A program made the position numbers and the translations under genes. From SBBG01 sp033717875 (GTDB lineage Bacteria > Pseudomonadota > Gammaproteobacteria > Ga0077554 > Ga007554), in assembly GCA_033717875.1 (NCBI GenBank), contig JADDKJ010000009.1, positions 1 to 64,000 on the forward strand: DNA of 64,000 nt. Direction: 5' to 3'. Under the pieces are notes generated by a model. It was not told the DNA's origin. It saw nothing but the letters and a program-made list of their open reading frames with translations, and did no database searches. Shown one piece after another: positions 28,070-37,537 of the stretch. Within the stretch, counting starts at the first letter, position 1. Every line of letters begins with the position of its first letter.

Positions 28070-28881
28070 GATTTATCTCCTTTGCTTGCCGTCCAGAAAG
28101 TCAGCCATTGCACCCAGCGTCCCTTGACTTGAACCGGATCAAATCCAGCGGCGCGCAAATAATGAGGAATTTCCCCGCGCATATTGGCGGCGGTAGCCGG
28201 CATGAGCAGCAGCGGCCAGACCAGCAGCCACCATAAGGAATAGGCGGGACGATCGATATCGATGGCAACCAGCCGGCCGCCGGGCTTAAGCACACGGTAC
28301 ACCTCGGCGAGACCATCACGCTTCAAGTCCCGCGGCAGGTGATGCAACATCATGCTCGACAACACGACGTCGAAGCTCCTGTCGTCAAACGGCAGGCGCT
28401 CGATGGCGGCGAGTTTGAATTCGGCCCGGCTGTCTGTCCGTGCGGCGTTTTCTCGCGCCACGCCGATCATCCTGGGTGCCGGATCAATCCCCACTGCGTG
28501 TCCTGAAGGGCCGGCCGCCTCCGCCGCCAGGCGGGTGAGAACGCCGGTGCCACAGCCCACGTCCAGCACCTGTTCGTCAGGACTCAGGGCTGCATGGCGC
28601 AGCGTTACATCCCGGAAATTTCGCCCGAGGCCGACGGCGCGGCATCCCCAATCATAAAAGGGGGCCTGCCAGTTCATGACCCTGCCCCGCGTCTCGGGAA
28701 TAGGCTCATTTTGCGCCCCCGGGTAGCGCCGCGTCACGGCAACTCCCCAGAACAGGAGGACGGGACAGACCAGAAGGAGTGCGACCAAGAGGGCGATCCA
28801 CCAGGTCAAACTCCACAGGGTGAAGACCGCTGCCACGAAGCCTATAGCGAACAATGGACACAGCCAAACCCATTTGCTCAT
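28066..28881 (-). CDS. Membrane-anchored class I SAM methyltransferase (copy A)
   Basis: 271 aa: two N-terminal membrane segments (WLCPLFAIGFVAAVF and ALLVALLLVCPVLLFW), then a UbiE-like SAM domain with VLDVGCGTGVLTRL, GIDPAPRMIGVARE and LSSMMLHHLPRDLK, and a further hydrophobic stretch near residue 215. The acceptor is unknown; the membrane location suggests a lipid or quinone. ATG at 28881 overlaps the ICMT stop. Two further homologues (49818, 53836) and one fragment (47036) lie in the island. Confidence 0.88.
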   Translation of the reverse strand: MSKWVWLCPLFAIGFVAAVFTLWSLTWWIALLVALLLVCPVLLFWGVAVTRRYPGAQNEPIPETRGRVMNWQAPFYDWGCRAVGLGRNFRDVTLRHAALSPDEQVLDVGCGTGVLTRLAAEAAGPSGHAVGIDPAPRMIGVARENAARTDSRAEFKLAAIERLPFDDRSFDVVLSSMMLHHLPRDLKRDGLAEVYRVLKPGGRLVAIDIDRPAYSLWWLLVWPLLLMPATAANMRGEIPHYLRAAGFDPVQVKGRWVQWLTFWTASKGDKS

Positions 28882-29543
28882 GTGGACTCCCAACGGGACG
28901 GCTTCGTTCGCTTCTGCCGAAGCCGGGGTATAAAAGCCGGCGTCGCGTCGGCGTAACGCGCATACGCCGCGCCGAATTCGGTCGCCACCTCCCGTTCCTC
29001 GCGCCGCGCCAGCCGCACATACATATAGACCAGTACCGGGAACATGAGCAGCGTCAGTATCGTGGGCCACTGCAAGAGGAAGCCGAACATGATGAGGATG
29101 AACGCCACGTATTGCGGATGACGTATCCGGGCATACGGGCCTGTAGCGAGCCGATGCTCGCGCTGCGCCTCGTACAGCACCCTCCAGGCGGCGGCAAGCA
29201 GCCAGAAACCACCGCCGATGAAGATCATGCTCAGGATATGAAACGGCCCGAAGTGCGGATTGGCGCGCCAGCCGAACAGCATCTCCAGCAGGTGGCCGGC
29301 GTCGTGGGAGAACCAGTTGATGCCGGGATAGCGGTTTTGCAGCCAGCCGGCGAGCAGATAGAGGGTGAGTGGAAAGCCGTACATCTCGGTGAACAGCGCC
29401 ACTAGGAAGGCGGAGAAGGCACCGAAGGAGCGCCAGTCGCGTTTGGTGCGCGGCTTGAAGAAGCTGAAGGCGAAGAGGATGAATATCAGCGAGTTGATGG
29501 CCACCAGCGACCACAGGCCATAAGCGGGAGGAGTGTCAGTCAC
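28878..29543 (-). CDS. Isoprenylcysteine carboxyl methyltransferase-like membrane protein (copy A)
   Basis: 221-aa multi-span protein of the ICMT/PEMT superfamily: helices from WSLVAINSLIFILFAF, and a C-terminal cofactor region GPYARIRHPQYVAFILIMFG with the RHPQY motif, then the Glu-rich ARREEREVATEFG. GTG at 29543 is chosen as start because GGAGG sits 8 nt upstream and the homologue at 48883 starts at the matching residue. Substrate unknown. Overlaps both neighbours. Confidence 0.85.
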   Translation of the reverse strand: MTDTPPAYGLWSLVAINSLIFILFAFSFFKPRTKRDWRSFGAFSAFLVALFTEMYGFPLTLYLLAGWLQNRYPGINWFSHDAGHLLEMLFGWRANPHFGPFHILSMIFIGGGFWLLAAAWRVLYEAQREHRLATGPYARIRHPQYVAFILIMFGFLLQWPTILTLLMFPVLVYMYVRLARREEREVATEFGAAYARYADATPAFIPRLRQKRTKPSRWEST

Positions 29544-29745
29544 GGTGCTGCCCTCCATGGCCGCGGTGCATAAAGCCGTGCAGCAAAGGACACAGCAGCA
29601 ACAACAGGAACGGCAGTACACCGAAGAGGTGGGCACGGTGTTCGGTCAGCAGAAAAAATGCAGCGATGGCGAGAAAGCCCAGCAGCACCCAACCCGCTGG
29701 CGAACGCCGTCCCCCGCCATTTCCTGTGCGATGTTCGTGATTCAT
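29536..29745 (-). CDS. DUF2933 small membrane protein (copy A)
   Basis: 69 aa. One or two hydrophobic helices (WVLLGFLAIAAFFLL and LFGVLPFLLLLLCPLLHGF) with a His-rich tail (HRGHGGQHRD) that could bind metal. DUF2933 proteins recur in copper and silver resistance regions; no biochemical role is known. Overlaps the ICMT gene by 8 nt. Confidence 0.8.
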   Translation of the reverse strand: MNHEHRTGNGGGRRSPAGWVLLGFLAIAAFFLLTEHRAHLFGVLPFLLLLLCPLLHGFMHRGHGGQHRD

Positions 29746-29801
29746 GGCCGCCTCCTCATTTTTTCACCCTTTCCTCGGAAATCCGCTTTCCGTTGTGGGC
29801 C

Positions 29802-30011
29802 TCATTTCTTTTCCTCAGGCGTGCCGTTACCTTGTCCATTTTCCGTCTTTTGTTCAACCGGACACTGCGGGCAAGGTTTCTTGTCGTGATTGTCCATCAC
29901 CGATTCCTCTTTACGGCCCTCCTTGCCGTGACCTCCCATCATGGGGTAATGGCCGGAGCCCAAAAAGACGACAACCATCAACACCATCATAACGCCCATT
30001 ATCGCAAACAT
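29802..30011 (-). CDS. Small membrane protein with His/Met and CPQC tail (copy A)
   Basis: 70 aa from the ATG at 30011 (GAGG site upstream). One membrane helix (FAIMGVMMVLMVVVFLG), then GHYPMMGGHGKEGRKEE, and KKPCPQCPVEQ, a Cys-Pro-x-Cys pair, before a charged end. The family is not recognised. The Met, His and Cys residues after the helix suggest periplasmic metal contact. A homologue is at 54693. A hairpin near 30095 (GTGCGCATAGCGCAC) lies upstream and marks where the small YHS gene of copy B has been lost. Confidence 0.72.
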   Translation of the reverse strand: MFAIMGVMMVLMVVVFLGSGHYPMMGGHGKEGRKEESVMDNHDKKPCPQCPVEQKTENGQGNGTPEEKK

Positions 30012-30120
30012 ATCCGGAACCTCTTCATTGCGCTGAAAATCCATCAGTCGTGTAGCGCGCGCACGATCACACACGGAATGACCTTCCTGTGCGCATAGCG
30101 CACGCTACCGTGACCACGGC

Positions 30121-30393
30121 TCACCCGCAGGCGAGCTGCCGGTCGATCTCCGCCTCGGCCTCCAGCCAGTCTTCGAACTCGTGGCCGGACTCGAAATCCC
30201 GGCGTTCGGCCCGGAAATACGCGGCCGTGGCGATCATCCGCTGCCGCTCTTCGGCGGAAACGGGATCGCGACGCGGGGCGTCACCGCACTCATCCCCGGC
30301 GGCTATACCCTTGGTCGCCGCCCGGCTCGCGGGTTTCCGCGCCGGCCGCCGCGATGCGGAGTTCTTGGCCGATGTTTCATTGCGGTCTGTCAT
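30121..30393 (-). CDS. DUF2934 protein (copy A)
   Basis: About 90 aa. The N-terminal half is basic, Ala/Arg/Ser-rich and disordered; the C-terminal half carries the DUF2934 pattern IATAAYFRAERRDFESGHEFEDWLEAEA, whose key residues are AAYF, AERR and EDWLEAE. Function unknown; common in stress and metal loci. Start at 30393 has a properly spaced GAAAGG. Homologue at 55252. Confidence 0.82.
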   Translation of the reverse strand: MTDRNETSAKNSASRRPARKPASRAATKGIAAGDECGDAPRRDPVSAEERQRMIATAAYFRAERRDFESGHEFEDWLEAEAEIDRQLACG

Positions 30394-30574
30394 ATTCATG
30401 CCTTTCTCGAAAAGTAAAAGTACCATTGCCCGAACTGCCTAACACTACCAAAAACCATGATGTTGCTCTCCCCGCCCTTCAACCACACATGATGAGCGAT
30501 ATTAAAAACCCGTGCGTTGCGCACAGGTCAAGCCCGCTGCCTCGAAAACCACGCTCCAGAAATGAAGAACGCAA

Positions 30575-30814
30575 TCACTGCAACTTCGTTGCCTCCGCGC
30601 TCAACATGATAACCTCGATTTCCTCGGTGATTTCCTCCTGGCGCAACCTGTTTTTCTTCAATGAGAGCTCCATGGAGTCCTTCTCGATACGGTGGATGGT
30701 ATTGTCCATGTGTTGCAGGCGCCGGGCATTTTCCGCCATCAGCGAAGAATAGAACAGTTCATGCAGGGCGGCTAACAGGTAATGATTCGCTAGTTCGGCC
30801 AGGAACGTCGGCGG
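30575..30814 (-). pseudogene. C-terminal fragment of alternate ATPase gamma subunit (atpG)
   Basis: 79 residues (FLAELANHYLLAALHELF through IEVIMLSAEATKLQ) match the end of the full atpG at 55994 almost residue for residue. The upstream part of the frame is unrelated. It marks the boundary of the module duplication and implies that an ATPase operon once preceded copy A. Confidence 0.88.
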
Positions 30815-30917
30815 CATGGATTTGCGCATCACCGCCTCATGGTTGAAATATTTTTCAGTAGCCTGGTGCATCGAGAAACTTGTGCAGCCACTACGCCTGC
30901 TCCCAGGAATCGCTCGG

Positions 30918-31460
30918 TCAGGTAGCGAGAAGCGGAAGTACCACGCCAAAGCCTGTTGACGCCCCCACGCCGGCCGCTTCAGCAGGTGGCGGAAAAGGCG
31001 GCCAAGCGCCGCCGAGCACGCCGCCGTCAACATCCGTTGCCGCAGAGCCTAAACCTCCCGCAGCCGCTTCTGCGGCCACTCCGGCATCTGTGCCGGCCGC
31101 TCCGCCAGGGTCACCGAGCAGCGCGCGCAGGAGCAGGGCGTTTCCAAGCACGGCGATGCCCGCGACCAGCAAGGTACGACCGATCCGCATACGCCGTTGA
31201 TATCGGCGCCGGCACTGTACGTGCGCGCGCTCAAAGTGTGCGTGAATCACATAGGCGATTTCCGCGGCATGCGGCTTGATCGACACCGGGGCTTGGACGA
31301 TGAGCCGAAGCGGCTCGGCGCGTCCGTACTCACCGGCAAAGTCGACGATATAGTCTTCAGCGTCGCGGCTGAGCGCTTTCTCATTCTCAGAGAACGGCGA
31401 GGGGTCCAGCGAGTCGATCAGATGGTCGATGCGTTGAATCCGGATATCGATGGTTGCCAT
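30918..31460 (-). CDS. Conserved hypothetical membrane protein with unusual C-terminus
   Basis: 180 aa. An N-terminal soluble part (IDIRIQRIDHLIDSLDPSPF, then ALSRDAEDYIVDFAGEYG) resembles an uncharacterised family of about 200 aa with a membrane helix after a basic stretch (RRRYQRRMRIGRTLLVAGIA). After LLLRALLG the protein becomes a Gly/Ala/Pro-rich low-complexity tail instead of a further helix, so the 3' end may be rearranged. It lies 46 nt downstream of glgX. Confidence 0.6.
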   Translation of the reverse strand: MATIDIRIQRIDHLIDSLDPSPFSENEKALSRDAEDYIVDFAGEYGRAEPLRLIVQAPVSIKPHAAEIAYVIHAHFERAHVQCRRRYQRRMRIGRTLLVAGIAVLGNALLLRALLGDPGGAAGTDAGVAAEAAAGGLGSAATDVDGGVLGGAWPPFPPPAEAAGVGASTGFGVVLPLLAT

Positions 31461-31506
31461 TATCCGACCGCTGGCCCAGCGGATTTGCCTGTCAAAGGAG
31501 TCGCGT

Positions 31507-33609
31507 TCATTGCGATTTAGCCCCGCTCTTGTCGCGGACTAGCACGACGACGGTCCTGCCCGGCACGCGATAATGCAACGACTGCAAGGGGCTTTCTTGG
31601 CCGGGTTCGAGAAAATCGAACGGGCTTTCGAGGCTGGTATCAACCACTCGCCGCCACGCGTTCGTTGCGCCCTCCTGTATCTGAAAAGTCAGTTCCTCCC
31701 CATAGGCGTTGATCATCACGTAGATGTCGATGTCCTGGTGCGATGCGCCGTGCAGGGCAAAGGCGAGGCTGCGGGAATCGTAGGCAAGGTCGGTATCGTG
31801 GCCCACCCCGTACCAATGAACATCCTCACGCCAGAACCGGCTCCGCGCCAGTGACGGATGCGCCTTGCGAAACGCGATCATAAGCTTAAAGAAGCGGAAC
31901 ATATCCGGGTTTGCATGCAGCCGGCTCCAATCGATCCAGGCCGTCTCGTTATCCTGGTTGTACGGGTTATTGTTGCCCGCCTGCGTGTGCATGAACTCAT
32001 CGCCGGCGCGGAACATGGGCGTCCCGTTCGATAGAAATAGCAGGCAACAGAAATTCTTGATCTGCTGCTTGCGCAGTCTCACGACCTCCGGCGGCGCGCC
32101 CTCGTCCCCTTCCCAGCCGCAGTTCCAACTGTAGTTTTCCGCCATGCCGTCCGTGTTGTCGTGGCCGTTGGGCCAGTTCCGCTTCTGGTTGTAGGCAACC
32201 AGATCGTAGAGGGTGAATCCGTCGTGAGAAGCGATGTAATTGACGCTCTGATGGGGGTGATAGGCGTTCATCCGATCGTCGGGAAACAGATCGTCGCTGC
32301 CGTACAGGCGGCGCATCAGGGCTGGCACCATGCCCGGATCTCCCTTTACGAAGCGTCGCAGATCATCCCGGTATCTGCCGTTCCACTGGCACGCCATGAT
32401 CCCCGGAAACGCCCGGCCCAGTTGATATACCCCGGCGGCGTCCCAGGGTTCGGCAATCAGACGCAGGTGCGCCAGATCCGGGTCGGAGGCCATGTCGCTG
32501 AGCAGCGGCACGTCGTTGGCATTGACCGAGCCGTCCGGGTTTCGGGTAAAGAGGGAAGCGAGGTCGAAGCGAAATCCGTCGACGTGCATCCCGTGCGCCC
32601 AATGGCGGACGCTGTCCATGATCATCTTGCGCACGGAGCGGTTCACGCAATTGAGCGTGTTGCCGGTGCCGGAGAAATTTTCGTAGGGCGCGTCCGGCCG
32701 GTCCGCCATCAGATAGTAGGTGCTGTTGTCGATCCCCTTGTAGCTATAGACCGGCCCGGTGTGATCGCCCTCGCCCGTGTGATTATAGACAACGTCGAGG
32801 ACCACCTCGATATCCGCCTGGTGCAGCGCCTTGATCATTTCGCGAACCTCGTTGTGTTGCGCCTTGACCGTGTGATCGCTGAGATAGTTATGGTGGGGGG
32901 AGAAGAAGTTCAGCGGCATGTAGCCCCAGTAGTTGCCGTCGGAAGGGTCGTATTGGAACACCGGCATCAACTCCACCACGGTGACGCCCAAGTCCTTCAA
33001 GTACGGGATTTTCTCGATCAGGCCCGCAAACGTGCCGCGCGCTTCGTCCCTGACGCCGGAGTTGGGATTCCTGGTAAAGCCTCCGACGTGCAGCTCGTAG
33101 ATGACGGTATCGGCCTCGTGCCGGGGGCGATGGTCGCCTTGCCAGTCGTAGCGTTCGCTGTCGCCGTTAAGGACGCCCAGGGGCGCCTTGCCCGCGTTCG
33201 AACCCGGCCGGACGGCGGCGAGCCGGTCGAAAGCCGGGGGAAAGAACACGGACTTTGCATAGGGGTCGAGCAGGATTTTGTCGCGATCGAATCCGTGCCA
33301 TTCGAACCGGCCATTGGGCGCGGGTCCATCGACGCAATATGCGTAGTAGGACGCGCCCCGCATCGATACCAACGGGATGCGGCAATGCCAGATCCTGCCC
33401 GTTTTGTTCTTGAGATAATCGAACCGGTAAGCCAATACCGGATTGACGATGTCGCTCTCGGTGTAGAGCAACAACGTGACGCTTTGCGCATGCTTCGAGT
33501 AAAGCGCGAAGTTGCAGGCGCCCTCTTCTTCTATCCTGGTCGCGCCCAAGGGGAACGGAAGCCCTTCCGTCGCCGCCCACGCAGACGTGGATCTCGTTCC
33601 TGTAGTCAT
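31507..33609 (-). CDS. glgX: Glycogen debranching enzyme GlgX-type (isoamylase family)
   Basis: GH13 enzyme cleaving alpha-1,6 branches of glycogen. Seen: N-terminal CBM48-like domain (FPLGATRIEEEGACNFALYS), then catalytic-barrel motifs DVVYNHTGEG, DGFRFDLAS (nucleophile), RLIAEPWDA (acid/base Glu) and NYIASHDGFTLYD. About 700 aa from ATG at 33609, preferred for its GGAG site over an ATG 17 codons earlier. Downstream of tkt, pgm and fba on the same strand, suggesting a carbon-storage operon. Confidence 0.93.
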   Translation of the reverse strand: MTTGTRSTSAWAATEGLPFPLGATRIEEEGACNFALYSKHAQSVTLLLYTESDIVNPVLAYRFDYLKNKTGRIWHCRIPLVSMRGASYYAYCVDGPAPNGRFEWHGFDRDKILLDPYAKSVFFPPAFDRLAAVRPGSNAGKAPLGVLNGDSERYDWQGDHRPRHEADTVIYELHVGGFTRNPNSGVRDEARGTFAGLIEKIPYLKDLGVTVVELMPVFQYDPSDGNYWGYMPLNFFSPHHNYLSDHTVKAQHNEVREMIKALHQADIEVVLDVVYNHTGEGDHTGPVYSYKGIDNSTYYLMADRPDAPYENFSGTGNTLNCVNRSVRKMIMDSVRHWAHGMHVDGFRFDLASLFTRNPDGSVNANDVPLLSDMASDPDLAHLRLIAEPWDAAGVYQLGRAFPGIMACQWNGRYRDDLRRFVKGDPGMVPALMRRLYGSDDLFPDDRMNAYHPHQSVNYIASHDGFTLYDLVAYNQKRNWPNGHDNTDGMAENYSWNCGWEGDEGAPPEVVRLRKQQIKNFCCLLFLSNGTPMFRAGDEFMHTQAGNNNPYNQDNETAWIDWSRLHANPDMFRFFKLMIAFRKAHPSLARSRFWREDVHWYGVGHDTDLAYDSRSLAFALHGASHQDIDIYVMINAYGEELTFQIQEGATNAWRRVVDTSLESPFDFLEPGQESPLQSLHYRVPGRTVVVLVRDKSGAKSQ

Positions 33610-33799
33610 GTTCGCTCCGATATCACTTTTCTTGCCTCCGATGAGCAGTGGCGTCGTCAATGTCGCGCGTCTCTGAAAAATTCATGAATGGATTTTTCAG
33701 AGTCACCTTGAGTAAAGTAAAATGTCGCGTCGGCCGATTGCTCGATAACCGCCTTCGATGCCGATGCATTTCGGCGACCTTGGCAATATTGCCGGGAGA

Positions 33800-35860
33800 T
33801 CAGACATTTCTCTTGTCGACCAGGGCCAGCGCTCGTTGGCACACATTCTCCATACTGAATCCATATTCGCGCAGCATGGCCGGGCCCGGCGCCGAAGCGC
33901 CGAAGCGATCCACGCTCAACACGTCTCCTCGGTCACCCACGTAGCGATGCCACCCCTGGCTCACCCCCGCCTCGACCGCGAGCCGCGCCGGGATGGAGGG
34001 CGGCAACACCGAGTCGCGATACGCTTGGGATTGGGCCTCAAACAATTCCCAGCTCGCCATGGAGACGAGGCGCACCGCGACGCCCTCTCCCTGCAGGCGT
34101 TCGGCAGCGGCCACAATCAGTCCGACTTCGGAGCCGCTGGCGATCAGGATCAGCTCGGGCTTGCCGTCCGCCGCATCGGACAACACGTATGCCCCGCGGC
34201 GCAGGCCATCCGCCGGCGCATAGCGGCGGCGATCGAGCGTGGGCAGGTCCTGCCGGCTCAGCACCAGCACCACCGGACGATCGCGCGTCTCCAGCGCGAC
34301 CCGCCAGGCGACCGCGGTTTCGTTGGCGTCGCCGGGGCGGATCACGGTCAGGTTCGGAATCGCACGCAGCGCGGCCAGCTGCTCCACCGGCTGGTGGGTG
34401 GGGCCGTCTTCGCCGAGCGCGATGCTGTCGTGGGTGAACACATGCACGACGTGCAGCCCCATCAGCGCGGCCAGCCGGAGCGCCGGACGCATATAGTCGG
34501 AAAAGATCAGGAAGGTCGAGCCGTAGGGAAGGGTTGCACCGTGCGCCGCCAGGCCGTTGACGATCGCGCCCATCGCATGCTCGCGCACGCCGAAGTGCAG
34601 GTTGCGCCCGGCATGGCTCCAGCCGCCGCGGTCGGCGCCTTGGGTATCGTTGTTCGCAGCCGCCGGCGGATTGAAATCGCCAAGGTCTTTCAGCGCGGTC
34701 TTGGTCGATGGGTCCAGATCCGCCGAGCCGCCGGTCAGCGCCGGCAGCCGCGGCGCGATCGCATTCATCACCTTGCCCGAGGCGATGCGCGTGGCGATGC
34801 CCTTGGCGTCGGCGGGAAAGACCGGAATGTCCGCGTCCCAGCCAGGCGGCAGCTCGCCGCGCAGGCTTCGCCGCAGCGCCTCGGCCAACTCGGGGAAGGC
34901 CTGCGCATAGGCCGCCATGCGCTCGTTCCACGCCGCCTCGTCGCGCGCCCCGCGCGCCAGCGCCGCGCGAAAATGTGCCAGCGCCGGTTCGGGAATCAGG
35001 AACGGCGGCTCGCTCGGCCAGCCGAGATTCTGCTTGGTCAGGCGCACCTCGTCGACACCGAGCGGCGAACCGTGCGCCTCAAAGCTGTCGTGCTTGTTGG
35101 GGGAGCCGTAGCCGATGTGGGTACGCACCAGGATCAGCGATGGCCGTGCCGTTTCCGCGCGCGCGGCCCGCAGCGCGGCGTCGATCGCGGCGAGGTCGTT
35201 GCCGTCCGCAACCGACAGCGTGTGCCAGCCATAGGCTTCGAAGCGGCGCGCGCGATCCTCCGAGAACGTGATATCGGTGGCGGCGGCCAGCGTGACGCGG
35301 TTGTCGTCATACAGACAGGTCAGCTTGCCGAGCTTGAGATGTCCGGCCAGCGAGGCCGCCTCCGCAGCGACCCCCTCCATCAGGTCGCCGTCGCTGACGA
35401 GCGCATAGGTAGCGTGGTCGATCACCTCGAATCCGGGGCGGTTGTAGCGCACCGCCAGTTGCGCTTCGGCGATGGCCATGCCGACCGCGTTGGCGAGGCC
35501 CTGCCCGAGCGGCCCGGTGGTGGTCTCCACGCCCGGCGTATGCCCGCGCTCGGGATGCCCCGGCGCCTTGCTGCCCCACTGGCGGAACTGCTTGATGTCG
35601 TCCAGCGAGAGCGCGTAGCCGGTCAGGTGCAGCAGGCTGTAGAGCAGCATCGAACCGTGTCCGGCCGAGAGCACGAAGCGGTCGCGATCGAACCAGTCCG
35701 GATTGCGCGGATTGTGCTTGAGCAGGCGTGTCCACAGCACATAGGCCAGCGCTGCCGCACCGAGCGGCATTCCCGGATGCCCGCTGTTCGCCCGCTGCAC
35801 GGCGTCCACCGACAGGAACCGCACGGTGTTGATGCAAAGCTGATCGAGAGGGTCTGACAT
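33800..35860 (-). CDS. tkt: Transketolase
   Basis: Thiamine-diphosphate enzyme of the pentose-phosphate and Calvin cycles moving two-carbon units between sugar phosphates. Seen: RANSGHPGMPLGAAAL at the N-terminus, the ThDP motif SDGDLMEGVAAEAASLAGH ending in a YDDNR asparagine, GPTHQPVEQLAALRAIPN and the C-terminal domain. 686 aa, AAGGAG before the ATG. The 190 bp between it and glgX show no gene. A phosphoketolase fragment nearby shares its substrates. Confidence 0.95.
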   Translation of the reverse strand: MSDPLDQLCINTVRFLSVDAVQRANSGHPGMPLGAAALAYVLWTRLLKHNPRNPDWFDRDRFVLSAGHGSMLLYSLLHLTGYALSLDDIKQFRQWGSKAPGHPERGHTPGVETTTGPLGQGLANAVGMAIAEAQLAVRYNRPGFEVIDHATYALVSDGDLMEGVAAEAASLAGHLKLGKLTCLYDDNRVTLAAATDITFSEDRARRFEAYGWHTLSVADGNDLAAIDAALRAARAETARPSLILVRTHIGYGSPNKHDSFEAHGSPLGVDEVRLTKQNLGWPSEPPFLIPEPALAHFRAALARGARDEAAWNERMAAYAQAFPELAEALRRSLRGELPPGWDADIPVFPADAKGIATRIASGKVMNAIAPRLPALTGGSADLDPSTKTALKDLGDFNPPAAANNDTQGADRGGWSHAGRNLHFGVREHAMGAIVNGLAAHGATLPYGSTFLIFSDYMRPALRLAALMGLHVVHVFTHDSIALGEDGPTHQPVEQLAALRAIPNLTVIRPGDANETAVAWRVALETRDRPVVLVLSRQDLPTLDRRRYAPADGLRRGAYVLSDAADGKPELILIASGSEVGLIVAAAERLQGEGVAVRLVSMASWELFEAQSQAYRDSVLPPSIPARLAVEAGVSQGWHRYVGDRGDVLSVDRFGASAPGPAMLREYGFSMENVCQRALALVDKRNV

Positions 35861-35890
35861 GGTCGCTCCTTCCTATATGTGCAATGCGCG

Positions 35891-37537
35891 TCAATGGTCC
35901 ATCAGCGCGTCATCGACGATGGCCTGCGCCTCGCCTAGCAGGCCGCGCAGGTGGTCTTCGCCGCGAAAGCTCTCCGCGTAGATTTTGTAAATGTCCTCCG
36001 TGCCGGACGGCCGTGCGGCGAACCAGCTGCTGGCGGTGACCACCTTGATACCGCCGATCGGCGCGTCGTTGCCCGGCGCGCGGTCGAGCATGCGCTCGAT
36101 CTTCTCGCCGCCCAGTTGCGTGATCCGCAGCTGTTGGGGCGAGAGTTTTGACAGTATCTCTTTTTGCGCGGGAGTGGCGGGCGCCTCGACCCGGTCGTAG
36201 ACAGGCTCACCGAACTCGCGCGTCAGCTCGCGATAAAGCTCGCCGGGATCGCGGCCCATGCGCGCCGTGATTTCCGCCGCGAGCAAAGCCGGGACAATGC
36301 CGTCTTTATCCGTTGTCCAGACGCTGCCGTCACGTCGCAGGAAGGATGCGCCCGCGCTCTCTTCGCCGCCGAAGCCGAGCGAGCCGTCGAGCAAGCCATC
36401 CACAAACCACTTGAAACCGACCGGCGCCTCGTACAATTTCCGGCCCAGCTTCGCGCTCACGCGGTCGATCATCTGGCTGCTCACGATGGTTTTTCCCACC
36501 GCTGCCTGGCTGTGCCACTGGGGCCGATGTTGAAAGAGATAGTGGATAGCGACCGCAAGATAATGATTAGCGGGAAGCAAACCCGTGCTCCGGGTAACGA
36601 TGCCGTGCCGGTCGTGGTCGGTGTCGCAGGCGAAAGCGATATCGAAGCGATCCTTGAGGTCGATCAAATTCTGCATGGCGTAGGACGAGGAGGGGTCCAT
36701 GCGGATACGGCCATCCCAATCCACAGGCATGAACCGGAAAGTCGGATCGACGACTTCGTTCACCACCGTGAGATTCAAACCATAGCGTTCGGCAATCGGC
36801 GCCCAGTAATGCACACCGGCACCACCGAGCGGCTCGACCCCGATACTGATTCCGGCATCATGAATCGCCGTCATATCAATCACCTTGCCGAGATCGCTCA
36901 CGTAAGCGTTGAGGTAGTCGTGGCGGTGCGTCGTGGCGGCGCGCAGCGCCTTTTCGAAAGGCATTCTTTTCACGCCCTGGAGGCGATCTTTCAGAAACGC
37001 GTTGGCCCTGGCCTCGATCCAGCCGGTGACGCCGGTATCCGCCGGCCCGCCGTTGGGCGGGTTGTATTTGAAGCCGCCGTTGTCGGGCGGATTGTGCGAC
37101 GGCGTGATGACAATGCCGTCCGCCAGCCCTGTATCGCGGCCGCGGTTGTAGGCGAGTATGGCGTGCGAAACCACGGGGGTGGGTGTGTATTCGTCGTTCT
37201 CGGCAAGCATGACTGCCACGCCGTTGGCCGCAAGCACTTCGAGCGCACTGGCAAACGCTGGCACGGACAGCGCGTGCGTGTCGACGCCGAGGAATAGCGG
37301 GCCATCGATGCCCTGCTGTTTGCGGTACTGGCAAATAGCCTGAGTGATGACAAGCACATGCCATTCGTTGAAGCTACGAGAAAAAGCCGAACCACGATGC
37401 CCTGAGGTGCCGAAGGAGATCTTTTGCTCAGCTATAGCGTGATCCGGCACGCCGGTATAGTAGGCCGTCACGAGTTTGGCGACGTTTACTAACATCGCCG
37501 CAGGTGCGGGTTTTCCCGCCAAAGGGCTTACATTCAT
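35891..37537 (-). CDS. pgm: Phosphoglucomutase (alpha-D-glucose specific)
   Basis: Interconverts glucose-1-phosphate and glucose-6-phosphate, linking glycogen to glycolysis. Seen: FGTSGHRGSAF, the phosphoserine loop TPSHNPPDNGGFKYN, metal-binding CDTDHDRHG, GFGGEESAGASF and the phosphate-binding ARPSGTEDIYK at the C-terminus. 548 aa, full length. ATG overlaps the aldolase stop (ATGA), so translation is coupled. Confidence 0.95.
   Translation of the reverse strand: MNVSPLAGKPAPAAMLVNVAKLVTAYYTGVPDHAIAEQKISFGTSGHRGSAFSRSFNEWHVLVITQAICQYRKQQGIDGPLFLGVDTHALSVPAFASALEVLAANGVAVMLAENDEYTPTPVVSHAILAYNRGRDTGLADGIVITPSHNPPDNGGFKYNPPNGGPADTGVTGWIEARANAFLKDRLQGVKRMPFEKALRAATTHRHDYLNAYVSDLGKVIDMTAIHDAGISIGVEPLGGAGVHYWAPIAERYGLNLTVVNEVVDPTFRFMPVDWDGRIRMDPSSSYAMQNLIDLKDRFDIAFACDTDHDRHGIVTRSTGLLPANHYLAVAIHYLFQHRPQWHSQAAVGKTIVSSQMIDRVSAKLGRKLYEAPVGFKWFVDGLLDGSLGFGGEESAGASFLRRDGSVWTTDKDGIVPALLAAEITARMGRDPGELYRELTREFGEPVYDRVEAPATPAQKEILSKLSPQQLRITQLGGEKIERMLDRAPGNDAPIGGIKVVTASSWFAARPSGTEDIYKIYAESFRGEDHLRGLLGEAQAIVDDALMDH

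Larger units (their letters stand above)
25192..30814 (-). repeat. Duplicated metal-handling module, copy A
   Basis: From the end of an atpG fragment through DUF2934, a small membrane protein, DUF2933, ICMT, methyltransferase and rhodanese to a two-YHS P-type ATPase. Gene order and much of the nucleotide sequence match 50636-56233. Copy A has lost the PilZ gene, the small YHS gene and all but the end of atpG; it keeps DUF2933 and ICMT, which copy B has lost. Confidence 0.85.

Noticed and set aside
28066..29514. 482-codon frame suggesting a fused methyltransferase
   Set aside because: Only the part from 28881 down is the methyltransferase; the upstream half is the wrong frame of the ICMT gene, whose own frame is intact and overlaps by four bases.
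30575..31033. 152-codon frame as a complete gene
   Set aside because: Only the last 79 codons match AtpG; the first half has no homology and no suitable start.
33758..35857. 699-codon plus-strand frame
   Set aside because: Antisense shadow of transketolase, no recognisable motif.
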